NCBI GenBank assembly: GCA_012934845.2
Contig: WNNJ02003654.1
Coordinates: 62,001 to 126,000 of the forward strand
Source: Pomphorhynchus laevis
Taxonomy: Eukaryota; Acanthocephala; Palaeacanthocephala; Echinorhynchida; Pomphorhynchidae
DNA length: 64,000 bases
Direction of reading: 5' to 3'
In this document: in pieces, positions 27,450 to 38,762 of the stretch
Layout of the letters: the number at the start of each line of letters is the position of its first letter
Numbering within the stretch: the stretch's first letter is position 1
The notes under the pieces: generated by a model
What the model was told of the DNA's origin: nothing
What the model saw: the letters and a program-made list of their open reading frames with translations, nothing else
Databases searched by the model: none
Made by a program: the position numbers and the translations under genes

Positions 27450-27905
27450 AATCAGTTGAACAGGAAGCGCATACCTATTTTATTGATAATTTGATTTCAA
27501 CCGCTCATGTTTTGAATGCTTTGTGACTATTACATATATTATAAAGTATTTGTTATTTCAAGATTCGTGCTAGTAAAAACACTTTTTTTGTAGTTATGTT
27601 TTCTATCTCTGTGGCTTACTTTGTATTACAACTTAAGCTTTTACATTTTGCCCTTATTTCAGCAATTTTGAATATTATTTTCTGTTTAGCATCCGGATTA
27701 ATGGCAATAAATGTAATGGTGTTGATCCAGAATTATGTGTCATCAGACATTGAAATCAGTTGAACAGAAAGCGCATACCTATTTTATTGATATTTGATTT
27801 CATCTTATGACAACCGCTCATGTTTTGAATGCTTTGTGACTATTAAATATATTATAAAGTATTTGTTATTTCAAGATTCGTGCTAGTAAAAACACTTTTT
27901 TGTGG
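27302..27905 (+). repeat. 304 bp tandem duplication covering the terminal exon
   Basis: A unit starting TCTCTGTGGCTTACTTTG at 27302 recurs at 27606, offset by exactly 304 bases at the exon and at the stop codon. The units differ by a few point changes and one short gap downstream of the stop. The high identity suggests a recent event. Confidence 0.95.
27690..27753 (+). CDS. Duplicate of the LRR gene B terminal exon
   Basis: Same acceptor (CTGTTTAG) and same 21-residue frame as 27386-27449, ending in TGA at 27751-27753. The protein sequence is unchanged between the two copies. Either copy could serve as the last exon, so the mature protein would be the same. Confidence 0.6.
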
Positions 27906-28830
27906 TTTTAAAGCCAATAATATTATCAAATAACTTATGAAGATCAAATACATGCCTTTACTCGATTCTCAATGTATAAATATTTGCATTATCCTACATG
28001 CATTTATCCATGTATACATTTGATTTATATCACTCAGCAAAATCAGAATTCTAGAATACTAGCAAGTTGTAAAAATTCAAGTAATATAATTACTCGATTA
28101 CTAAATCAACTAAACTCGATTTTTAAAAGCTATACTTCAATAGCTTTTACTCGATTCTCAATGTATATAAATTTGATATGTATTTAAATTTCTTATTGTA
28201 TACCTTTCAACAAAAACAAAATTCTGGAATTCTAGCATTTAAAATAAAATAATTGAATTAGCTATTTTTTCGCTCATTTGAATGTGGTTTTAAAGCCAAT
28301 AATATTATCAAATAACTTATGAAGATCAAATACATGCCTTTACTCGATTCTCAATGTATAAATATTTGCATTATCCTACATGCATTTATCCATGTATACA
28401 TTTGATTTATATCACTCAGCAAAATCAGAATTCTAGAATACTAGCAAGTTGTAAAAATTCAAGTAATATACATTACTCGATTACTAAATCAACTAAACTC
28501 GATTTTTAAAAGCTATACTTTAATAGCTTTTACTCGATTCTTAATGTATATAAATTTGATATGTATTTAAATTTCTTATTGTATACCTTTCAACAAAAAC
28601 AAAATTCTGGAATTCTAGCATTTAAAATAAAATTATTGAATTAGCTATTTTTTTTCGCTCATTTGAATGTGGTTTTAAAGCCAATAATATTATCAAATAA
28701 CTTATGAAGATCAAATACATGCATTTATCCAATTATCATATACCTTTGATATGTGTATAAATTCCTTTTTATACAACTCAGCAAAAACATAATTCTAGAA
28801 TAAAAAAATTGAATGAGCGAACCTTTCACT
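27902..28830 (+). repeat. About 383 bp tandem repeat, 2.3 copies
   Basis: Units begin GTGGTTTTAAAGCCAATAAT at 27902, 28284 and 28669. The third is truncated and diverged. The unit is AT-rich and non-coding; the open stretch at 27972-28187 lies within the first unit. It starts just past the duplicated terminal exon. Confidence 0.93.
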
Positions 28831-28984
28831 CATTCAAATAATGTATTTCTTTATCCTAAAAAAACTAAATTTAGAATAAAATTAGGCTTATCAATATTTT
28901 TTATTAATAAGATTTTGTAAATAAGATTTTGGAAATAATATTAATTATTTTATTTTTAATTAGAACGTTTTTTATAAACGTTTT

Positions 28985-29360
28985 TTATACATGAGGTGGA
29001 GAGATGGATATTCCTGCCGATCATCCTCTCAACAACTGAAGGAATCGGGATAGAAGCTTTACAAGTAATCATCTGGATAGCAGCAAAAAATTCGATGCGA
29101 ACGGGACGTCAATATTCTGATTGTGTTTCACATGTGCGCACGATATTCAGCATTGCTGTCACTCGAACAGTCTCAATGTGCATTCGAGCAACTCGAATTC
29201 CTGCGTGTTAATTGTATCGCCACGACGACACAGAAGAACGAGCATTAAAATAGAGGATCAACAATTACTCATAACTGACATTTATATAAATGCCCCATTT
29301 GTGGGAAGCGGTGGACTGTCTGTCAATTGTGCAAAAAGAAATTATTTATTTAAAAGAATT
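28985..29360 (+). other. GC-richer island with a zinc-ribbon-like stretch
   Basis: Composition is closer to 45% GC here than to the AT-rich flanks. The + frame near 29290-29345 reads KCPICGKRWTVCQLCKKK, which has two CxxC pairs separated by six residues, as in small zinc ribbons. Frames upstream are open but interrupted, and no single frame covers the island. It is probably the relic of a transposable element ORF. I cannot name it. Confidence 0.35.
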
Positions 29361-29369
29361 AATTAATAT

Positions 29370-32260
29370 AAATGAATGTTATTGTTGTTCTGATTTCATT
29401 GTTCATTATGCAAATCTGGTTCTACTGAGACGAAAAATATGCTGCGTGAAGATTTAATATTTGTAACACATGAAGTCAAGTATACTGTTTGCTACGTAAA
29501 TAAATTCTTAATTCTCTCAGCATATCCTTCATAACCATAAACCAAACTTATTTTAGAATAAAATTAGTTTTATCCAAATTTTATAAATCTTATTTTTACA
29601 ACGATTTGTATCATTTGAAACTAAAAGATCAAGTGTAAAAATTACAGTTCTTTTTACAAGGAACAACTTGATCCACTGTATGCGTTTCATATTTAGGCGT
29701 CGACAGGTTTCATATGGTTATCATCGTAAGGAATTCTATGTTCATAGATGTCGTGAATTATCCTCTTCTGTCTGGGGTGCAAACTCAACAAAGATCGTCT
29801 CTAACCCTACATGATGCATTTATTTTTTGAACAGCAGTGCTTAGGAGATGCATGAGGAATGCACCTGCGCGCTGGTCAGTCCAAGTATATTTCCCAAATC
29901 CTAAATGAGTTTCCGGTTTAATAAATATTTTATTACTTTATATTTTTTTATATTTATACATTATTAATTAATGTATAAATTTTTATATAAATTATATTAT
30001 ATTATTATTATATAAATTATTGTATAAATTACTAACGTGCCGTAGTGCCGTCGAAATGTTGGATTTTTGTAATCAAATAAATATTCCAGTTTCCTCGCCT
30101 TCTTGTAATAATTAAAAGTTAGGTCTGATTTCTCATGTTAGCACGTTCACTTATGAATAATTAACTTCATGTGATGCTTTATCTTAATTAAATAAGTAAT
30201 ATTTATTAAAATTATTATATTTCACAACTAGATATTGAATATTAAAAAGTCCTAATTTTATGATATTAAGATGTGACATTTTATGATATTTACATTAAAG
30301 CTAAACTGAAATCGCTAGAAGCCATTATCTCATCATAAAGATAAAGCTAATCTTAAAAAGCAAATTTAAGTAAGTTCAGAACTTTTGTCCGCTTTTAACT
30401 TAGAACAGGTAACAGTCATATTCAACAGAAAAGGCATAAATATACATTGTTAAGAAAGAATTCTAATAATGTTTGAATTATAGTAGAAGTGTATAATAGA
30501 GATTTAAGGGAGATAGTAAGAGCCAAGAATGCTGTGCATATTCTAAATAAATTATTAACAAATTAACAAATTATTTTAATAATTTGTGAATTATTTTCAA
30601 ATTATCAAAAATTCACCGAATATTTCCACAGAATAAGCTCTCGAGATGTCAAAATCCCTAACAGTGATCGGATATCTTGCTTATTATAAATAATTTGTTA
30701 TTTAAATAATGCTATGATATTCCCATTGAATCTAAACCCAATGATTATGCATTCAAATTATATTGTAACGCACCAAATTGTATGAAACAATTTAATTGTA
30801 TTGGTTAGATATGATTAATTTAAAATAAAGTAGTCTGTCAGATATGTTGTAATCCTTAGAAACCGTTATCTCATCATAAAGAAAAAAGCTAATATAAAAA
30901 AGCAAATCCTAGTCAGCTTAGGCAACATTCATATTCCACGAAAAATTGCATGAATTTATTTTGCACTAAACAATATTTGAAATATTATTTTAAATACATC
31001 TATTACTTTGCATTTATATATTTTTTAAATAATATATAACGAAACACTTATATAACTTTGTATTGTAACTAGAATTACTTTGCATTTTATATATTTTTTA
31101 AATAATATATAACGAAACACTTTTATAACTTTGTATTGTAACTGGCGATATTTATATCTTTATATGTAAATTAGAATAACTGTTTAATATGTATAACTGT
31201 TTAATATGTATAACTGTTTAATATGTATAACTGTTTAATATGTATAACTGTTTAATATGTATAACTGCATATTTATATAAATTTGGCTTATAACTAGCAA
31301 AAACATTAACTATATATCTAAAACCTTTATTGCGATAAACTAATTAAAAGGACTTTGCTGTAAACACAACATATGAACGTTGTGATGAAAGTTTAGAAAT
31401 AAGAATTAGAAATCACTGTAGTATGTAAGATAAAATATGTAAACTATACCTATTTTATATTAAAAACCAAAATTGCATTCAAATCTAATAAAACATAGGT
31501 TCATCATATGTAGTGTTTTTAAATATATTTTACGATTTCTCTGTCTTTATGAATAAAATTCATATGAACAAATAAAAATTGTTTAAATAAGAGATAAAAG
31601 GAGCCAATTACAGTTAACTTCGTTCTAAAACTGACTTATTCATATAGCTGACTTATTTAAATAGCTGAATTATTGATAAAGCTGACTTGTTTATATGCTT
31701 GAATTATTTAAAATTCAAGCATAATTATATGCGAAAATATTTTTTAGCTGGCATTTTTATAGCTGACCTTTTTATATACCTGACTTATTTACACAACTGA
31801 CTTATAAATCGTAAAATATATAGGTTTTAAGTAACAATTTTATTCAATAAGCAACTGAATTTTACAAATAGTTAAATTCTCAATAAAACTAATATTGATA
31901 ATAAAAAATGTTTTTATCATTTTTTATGAAAAAAATGGATCATTTTTGATATAGAATGCAAATAACAATATTTTTTTTGGTTTTATATAATATGTAAAGT
32001 TGATGGGATGAATTCCTAGCAAATATAATAAAACTCTTTAGCGAACATTTCAATAACATATGTTACTCATTACAATTTTGTATTTAATTGCTAAGAGGTA
32101 GAAGTGTTTTACAACTAAGAAGTTTGCATTTGTAAATATTAACCTAAACAGATTTTTAATATTTATATTAAATTATATTATATTAAATTATTTTTCTGAA
32201 TGTGGAAATTAGTTGAAAAATTCTCAAATTAAATTAAATTAAAAAATATGCTTTGATTAA
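29370..32260. other. AT-rich region without recognised genes; two small repeats
   Basis: I see no supported exon. A 70-odd base direct repeat lies at about 31006-31070 and 31072-31143 (ATATAACGAAACACTT...TTTGTATTGTAACT). A 17 bp minisatellite (ATAACTGTTTAATATGT, five units) lies at about 31177-31266. A GC-richer patch at 29690-29910 has no recognised frame. Confidence 0.6.
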
Positions 32261-32586
32261 TAAACATGAAATAAATGCATTTAGTTTTATATAATAATGT
32301 GAGATTAGTGTTTATTATCTTGACTGCTCAATTGTTTAAAACATTATTGAGAAATAGAAATGGTAAATTCTATTCGACAACTTTGTCGATGATCGCTGAG
32401 CCCTATTGTCATAATACAGTATTTGAATTTTTTAAGTATTTGGCATTCGTGCAAAACAGAACATTTTTATATTTGCGAAAACTTGACTTAGGTTGCGGAC
32501 TCTTCTAAGAAACTAAATCTTTATCATTATGTATATCAGTTGAATATACATCACTCCAAAACCGTACCATTATTAGATATTAGATA

Positions 32587-33420
32587 TTAGATTAATTTTT
32601 CAAATGCATCTTTAATATCTACTAAATCAAGATTTGTATAAAGCGTACTGAAATCGTATGTATCTATATTTTGAAAATTTATTCCTTTTGTCTGTTCCAA
32701 AAATTCTTTTGTAGAATTAATACTGAAATAGTGTTTTATACCAGTATTAATTTCGATTACCTTGCAATATTTTTTAAAATGTGCTTTAATTACTTTAAGT
32801 ATTTTATTCATATAGACAGAAAGTGGTTTTAATGTACATTTAAATGCACTTCATATGAACCTGGGTTTTATTGAATTTTTATGTAATTTTGGATTCCAAT
32901 GTAATATAGGTATAGATTTATTATCTGATTCAATTGTTATACTCTTTTTATCCATTAAAAAACAGTATTTTATTTATTATAGAACAATGACTTGTAATAA
33001 TTGTTTCTAAACAATTAGAAATTGTTTATAAATATTTATATTTAAATCATTAGAATTAACCTCTTTCATTAGTATAGTTTTATTATCTGATTCAATTTTT
33101 ATACCATTCTTATCCATTATAGAACAGTGACTTGTAATAATTGTTTCTAAACTTAACTCACTACATTCATATGTTGGATTTACATTTAAAACATTATAAT
33201 TAACTTATTTCATTATTATATCATAAAAAAGCCTTTTGCATATGAAGATAAAGTTATTACTAGCTTTATCAATAATTGTTATTATATAGTTATCCTTTAA
33301 TTTAGTAAGTTCTTTATACATATCTTTATTAATTTTATCTTTCCTTTTATAATTGTTTGTTATTTTCATTGTTTGTTCATATGTGGCATAAACATTTTAA
33401 TCATAATATTATAAAATAAT
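32587..33420 (-). mobile_element. Penelope-like element fragment (reverse transcriptase)
   Basis: The minus frame 32587-32811 reads MNKILKVIKAHF through to NIDTYDFSTLYTN and then DLVDIKDAF. TYDFSTLYT is the motif A signature of Penelope-like reverse transcriptases. Immediately upstream on the minus strand, broken frames match the more N-terminal parts seen elsewhere in the window (LYWNPKLHKN region about 32860-32900; DKASNNF region about 33260). No GIY-YIG endonuclease is visible. Truncated and interrupted; one of at least five related minus-strand fragments here. Confidence 0.85.
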
Positions 33421-34633
33421 ATTATATTATAATAAATTATTATTATTTTAATCCAGCATTTTACTCATGCTTTGTTCATTAATTTATTTACTTTTATTAA
33501 ATTGCGCACTTTTAAAAAACTATATTTGTTTTATTTCTTAAATTACGCACTTTTCGCTAGTCATACATTAAATCTAATTGAATTATTTTTTGTTTTAGTT
33601 TTCAATACAAAACTGTTAAACACAAGTTTACAGTTAGGTTTACCAATTGTAACTGTTAATTTGGTTGAACTACTAATATCCAGCTACAATGTTTTTTGAT
33701 ATATTTTTGAGTTTATTCATAAAATAAATTTAAAGGACTTGACAGTCTATTTCACTTTTCACGTTTATTAAATGTTAAAATGCTATGCGAAAAATTTATA
33801 CGAAAAATTCATTTGTAAAATTCATAGTTCTATCTTTTACTATCACTTTTACTCACTTTTATATTTATGAAAAAATAGCTTTATCTTGTTTTAAAATAGT
33901 TAATTACTGTATATTTAAACAATTCGGGTGTAACTGAATGACGTTGGATTATAATCGTTATCATATATCAGTTTAAATGATTAATTAATTAATTATTTTT
34001 TGTAATTCAGACTTTTAAGTGTAATTAATTAGTTATATTTAATAACAAAATAAAAATATTTTTATTTTGTTTGTAAAGCAGAAGTCTCTGCAAATAAATA
34101 ATTATAAATATCACAAGATAACTACATTTATTTATTAATCAGTTAATACGTAAAAACTACATTGTTAAACAATTTTCAATTTTACTCACTTTTATATTTA
34201 TGAAAAAATAGCTTTATCTTGTTTTTAAAATAGTTAATTACAGTATAGTTAAACAATTGGAGTGTAACTAAATGGCATTGGATTATAATCGTTATTATAT
34301 AGAAGTTTAAATGATTAATTAATATTTTTTTGTATTTTTGACTTTTATAGCATATTTAATTAGTTCAATTGTAAATTAATTATACCCAATTTAATATATA
34401 AAAATTAAATTTAATTTGAAAAATACTTTTATTTTGTTCGTAAAACAGTCATTTCTGTAAATAATTAAGTATAAATATCACAAGATAACTACATTTATCT
34501 ATTAAATCAGTTAATACGTAAAAACTACATTGTTAAACAATTTTCAACTTTTTAGAAAAACAGTCATTTGTTTAATACGCATGATATTTTTGTAAAATTC
34601 TTAAATTGTTTGATTATCTTCATTTTTCCATGT

Positions 34634-34768
34634 TTACTGAATTAAACATCCTCCTTGCCTTTGCGGTGGACATATATGTGGTGCTAGATAGTAAACCACA
34701 TTGCTACCATATCGAGGATAACTTTGCTGGTATGAATTATAATTTTGCTGGTATGGGTTATAATACAT
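34634..34768 (-). CDS. Tyr/Gln/Pro-rich micropeptide ending in a CaaX-like box (44 aa)
   Basis: The minus-strand ORF runs ATG 34768 to TAA 34634. It starts MYYNPYQQ, has a repeated YQQ unit and a SYPRYGSNVVYY core, then CPPQRQGG and the C-terminal tetrapeptide CLIQ. Cysteine fourth from the end, with two aliphatic or neutral residues and a final Gln, fits the CaaX prenylation box, with Gln favouring farnesyl transfer. It would therefore be a small membrane-tethered peptide. It aligns with the neighbour at 34983-35096 across its length, with an in-frame insertion of seven residues. It has no signal peptide or transmembrane segment. It could be the last exon of a longer gene, since an acceptor-like TTCGCAG lies about 45 bases upstream. 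Confidence 0.5.
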   Translation of the reverse strand: MYYNPYQQNYNSYQQSYPRYGSNVVYYLAPHICPPQRQGGCLIQ

Positions 34769-34982
34769 TTAGGTTATAATACTTTTGTTTGTAAAACAGA
34801 AGTCTGCGAATAAATAATTATAAATATAACAAGATAAATACGTTTATTTATTAAATCAGTTAATACATTAAAATTATTTTGTTAAACAATTTTTAACTTT
34901 TTCGAAAAGCAGTTATTTGTTTGATCCATATGATCTATTTGTAAAATTCTCGAATTGTTTGATTATCTTCATGTCCAAACAT

Positions 34983-35096
34983 CTATTGAATCGTACATCC
35001 TCTTTGCCTCTGCTGTGGACAATTGTATGGTGCTGGATAGTATATCACATTGCTACCATATTGAGGATAACTTTGCTGGTATGGGTTATAATACAT
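34983..35096 (-). CDS. Tyr/Gln/Pro-rich micropeptide ending in a CaaX-like box (37 aa)
   Basis: The minus-strand ORF runs ATG 35096 to TAG 34983. It starts MYYNPYQQSYPQ, continues YGSNVIYYPAPYNC and PQQRQRG, and ends CTIQ, a CaaX-like box predicted to be farnesylated. It shares its start, the YGSNV core, the second Cys, the RQ(R/G)G stretch and the CxIQ end with the paralogue 215 bases away. Differences are mostly substitutions that keep the frame, suggesting constraint on the peptide. An AT-rich TATA-like stretch lies about 60-75 bases upstream (near 35155-35170). I know of no named family that it matches. Confidence 0.55.
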   Translation of the reverse strand: MYYNPYQQSYPQYGSNVIYYPAPYNCPQQRQRGCTIQ

Positions 35097-36039
35097 TTTA
35101 AGCTGATTGCTTTACACTTGACTTGACTTTTGTTTGTTATAAATATTTAAGCCAACAGTTATTTCTATATATATAGAAATAGACCAACTCTCAATTTGAC
35201 TCATTCTCATTGTTTTCTTTCCATTTTTCACTTTGACACTAAAAGCTCTATTGTTTGCTATCATGACTAACTTTTATATCTCAAACTAATTCATTTACTT
35301 TTATTCATTAGTGCTACTTATGTAATTGCGCTCGTTTACAAAACCATATTATATTTCACCTTGTATTTAGTCCTTTCGATCTCTTTTAAAACTATAAAAT
35401 ATTTTACATACTCTTTTTTATATTAAGTAGCTAGACTTACATTAAATTAATTGAATGCATTTTACCTTTTTTGTTATAATTTTCAATACAAAACTGTTAA
35501 ACACAGTTTTACACTATTTAACTACGAAGTGAAACTGTTAATTTGCTTAAACTACCAATATCCAACTACAGTGTTTATTAGATACCTGCTAATTTGCCCT
35601 TACTTCTACTATCCAAATAAGCTTTTAGTTAACTGTTTGAATGAGAAATGCATAATGTATCTTCTATAAATATAAGCATTTTTAAATGTATTTTATAATT
35701 CCCTAATTTTTGACTCATTTAAATATTGCTGTATATAATTTTTATTAGCGTCCAACGATAAAATCACAGCGTTTTAATGAAACAATGCAAAAAACAATGC
35801 AAAGAATGTATTTCGAAAAAAATTGTTTGATATGTTCAATGAAAGCAATTTATATTACTATAAAAAGTAAATTATCAGTAACTAGTAATTATAAACTTTC
35901 AGAATAGAAAAACAATGTAAAAAATATCTTTTAAAAGCGCTATATATGAACCTAGGTTTTATTGGATATTAATGTAATTTTGGATTCTAATAAAATAAAG
36001 GGATAATTTTACTATTTAATTCAACCTTTATACTCTTTA

Positions 36040-37880
36040 TATTCAATATTGAACAATGGCTGGTAATAATAATTTATAAACCTTAATTACTACAATCATA
36101 AATTAAAGCGTACTAAAATTGTACGTATTTATATTTTGAAAATTTATTCCTTCTTTGTGTTTAAAAAATTCTTTTGTAGAATTAATACTGAAATAGTGTT
36201 TTATACCAGTATTAATTTCGATTACCTTGCAATATTTTTTAAAATGTGCTTTAATTACTTTAAGTATTTTATTCATATAGACAGAAAGTGGTTTTAATGT
36301 ACATTTAAATGCACTTCATATGAACCTGGGTTTTATTGAATTTTTATGTAATTTTGGATTCCAATATAATATAGGTATAGTTTTATTTTAATTTTAAGAA
36401 TTGCAACAATATGTAATGATATTGGCTTTCTCCAAAATCATTTAAATAATTTAATAGATACATATTTTAAACTAGGTTACTATAAAAATATCATCAAGCA
36501 GAATATAGTAAAATATATAAATCAACACAATAATATAAAGAATAAATTTAAACTCTTAAGTGGCAAATTATTTGGATGGATAATAAATAATATACTTTGT
36601 ATTTGAATAAGATACAAGATAGTTTTATCAGAGGAAATACATCATTAGCGTGTATTTGGCCCCGCTGCTATGTTGGGTAGAGGAGTTAGGGGCCGAAACC
36701 TCATAGCATAGCAGTTCCTCCTGATGACCTCTAATTCTTATTCTGATACAACGTCTGTTATTTATTAGTCAATTCATAAAAATGACTTTTTAAATTTCAA
36801 TTTTTTTATTTTAACTTGACTTAAATTATAGAAAATCTAAAAACAATTATTAATTTTATTATTTAATTATTAAATTTTGATTTAGCATTATTATGTTTTG
36901 TTTAGTTTATAATTATATTAAATACGTAGACTCAGTTAGCTGATTTAATTATCTGATTCAACCTTTATACCCTTTTTATTCATTATAGAACAGTGACTTG
37001 TAATAATTATTTCTAAACTTAAATCACTACATTCATATGTTGTGTTTATATTTAAACCATTATAATTAACTTAATTCATCAGTATATCATAAAAAAGCCT
37101 TTTGCATATGAAGATAAAGTTATTACTAGCTTTATCAATAATTGTTATTATATAGTTATCCTCTAATTTAGAAGGTTCTGTATACATATCTTTATTAATT
37201 TGATATTTCCTTTTATAATTGTTTCTTATTTTCATTTCCTCTCTAATTTTATCTAATATATAAGTTTTCCAAATTTTTATCTTTGATATATTCGAGCTTT
37301 CACTATTAATAAGCTTACTAAAGTAATCATTTAAGTCATTATATGACGAATTGTAAATTTTATTTTTGTCGTTGTTATTATTTAATCTATATTTATACCC
37401 TTCTGATAGCAGCTTTCTTAATTCACAATTTTCAATTAATTCTAGATTATGGGTACATATATGTTCATTTATTTTATCAAAATTAAGACTTTTACAATTG
37501 CATTCTGTTTCCATTATGTTTATAATATTATCGTTACATATTGATTTTAATTCTTTATTATATTTTTTAATTTAATTTATTATTAAATTTAATTATTACT
37601 ATTTCTTTATTTAATTTTTCGTCCTAATGGTGGTAGGAGTTTATACCTTATTTTAGGAATATATTTACTTAAATCTGACCCTATTATTTCTTGACTTTTA
37701 GAATTATTTAAAAGTCCGGCTATATTTATGTTATCTATACATTTATTAATGAATTTTATGGTCAGTATATATTTTTTTTTGGTATTTTTAACATTTTTTG
37801 TCTGATTATAGTATTTTACATTACAATAACTGTCTATTATACAGCGTAATCTATCCTAGTCGTCAATTAATCTTTGATTT
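36040..37880 (-). mobile_element. Penelope-like element, N-terminal to RT part, split by Rep-A
   Basis: Reading the minus strand, 37880-37600 has KYIPKIRYKLLPPLG and related N-terminal sequence. 37514-37071 is an intact frame starting METECNCKSLNF, with ICTHNLELIENCELRKLL in its N-terminal third and DNYIITIIDKASNNFIFICK at its end. 37070-36950 reads toward GIKVESDN. After the Rep-A insertion, 36390-36110 reads LYWNPKLHKN, FICSAFKC and then the motif A region. Conserved features are those of Penelope-like reverse transcriptases. There is no GIY-YIG endonuclease domain and several stops interrupt it. This is the most complete Penelope-like copy in the window. Confidence 0.85.
36388..36948 (+). 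mobile_element. Rep-A element inserted in a Penelope-like element
   Basis: Ends are defined by the uninterrupted relative at about 47350-47390: there GTTTTATTATCTGATTC is continuous, whereas here Rep-A sits within it, leaving at most a 3-base shared ATT. Hairpin arms CTGCTATG and CATAGCAG pair perfectly around GGGGCCGAAAC. This fixes Rep-A as a real mobile unit of about 560 bases. Confidence 0.88.
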
Positions 37881-38349
37881 ATGAAATAAATAAAATATTT
37901 TTTATTAATATTTTATTTTAAACATTAAATATTATTTATTATGTTTAATTTTAGTAAACAAATTGATTTATTTTATTATTTATTATTAAATTTCAATATT
38001 TGAATTGTATTATTATTTATATATTATAATAAGTTAAAAATCTTTGCATTTTTTCTATTCTATTTAAAAGTTTAAAATTTATTTTAAATGGATAATTCCA
38101 TATAAACCATTTCTAATAAATGGACACAGCTGAGAAAAAGAATATATATTTTTACACAACAAAACTGTCAAATACATTCACAAAACAGTTACTACTAGAA
38201 AGAAAATAAATGGAAATTTACTGATTCATAGTTGCATCATCTAGAACAAGAAAATAAATATCAAGTCATTTCTAAATATAAATTTTTTAATTTTTAGATT
38301 TAATTAATATTTCACATTAAGGTTACTGTTTTAATATATTTGTGAAAGA

Positions 38350-38383
38350 TACAATAGTGCACGTACTAGCGTGCACTATTGTA
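38350..38383. repeat. Perfect 14 bp inverted repeat
   Basis: TACAATAGTGCACG and CGTGCACTATTGTA flank a 6-base spacer in otherwise AT-rich DNA. It could be a protein-binding palindrome or the tip of an element. No gene is adjacent. Confidence 0.8.
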
Positions 38384-38762
38384 TTAATAGTTAAAATATT
38401 TTCAAATTATTCTTCAAAATACTTGGTGTTTGAAAACATCAAACAGCACTAATTCATATGATTTATAGTAATAATTCACAAAATTACCTTTCAGTAATAA
38501 CATTAAAGTATGCTAGTAACGAATCAATTGAACATCTCTATTAGAATCTTAATTATATTGAATTCATAATTCATATTAAATTTTAATTGCTATAATAAAT
38601 GAATACGGTAGTATTTAATAAATTATAAATTATTATTTTTTTTGAATGCTTTTTTAATAAATAAGGTTATTAGTAAAAAGTTATCAATTAAAGTTGTTAA
38701 TTGATTGATTTACACAATCGATTAATTGACTGTGTTATGTGAAATTATTTACTTTTATGAAT

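Larger units (their letters stand above)
33850..35130 (-). repeat. Tandem array of small-ORF units
   Basis: Blocks recur at intervals of about 330-350 bases. A CACTTTTATATTTATGAAAA block is at about 33855 and 34186. A GTAAAACAG(A/T)(A/C) block is near 34070, 34440 and 34790, and an AAGATAACTACATTTAT-like block near 34118, 34482 and 34829. A GTTTGATTATCTTCAT block is at about 34608 and 34956. Two units end in intact minus-strand ORFs (34634-34768 and 34983-35096); the other units have lost the ORF. This looks like serial duplication of one small gene with its flanks. Confidence 0.7.

Noticed and set aside
1564-27753. Naming the LRR gene as a relaxin or glycoprotein-hormone receptor
   Set aside because: Phase-2 LRR exons fit, but no exon encodes seven membrane helices and the last exon ends soon after a Cys-containing cap.
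36690-36735. Hammerhead core in Rep-A (GGCCGAAAC and CTGATGACC)
   Set aside because: The first pair of stem II would be C-C and other Rep-A copies do not keep CTGATGA, so the resemblance is probably chance.
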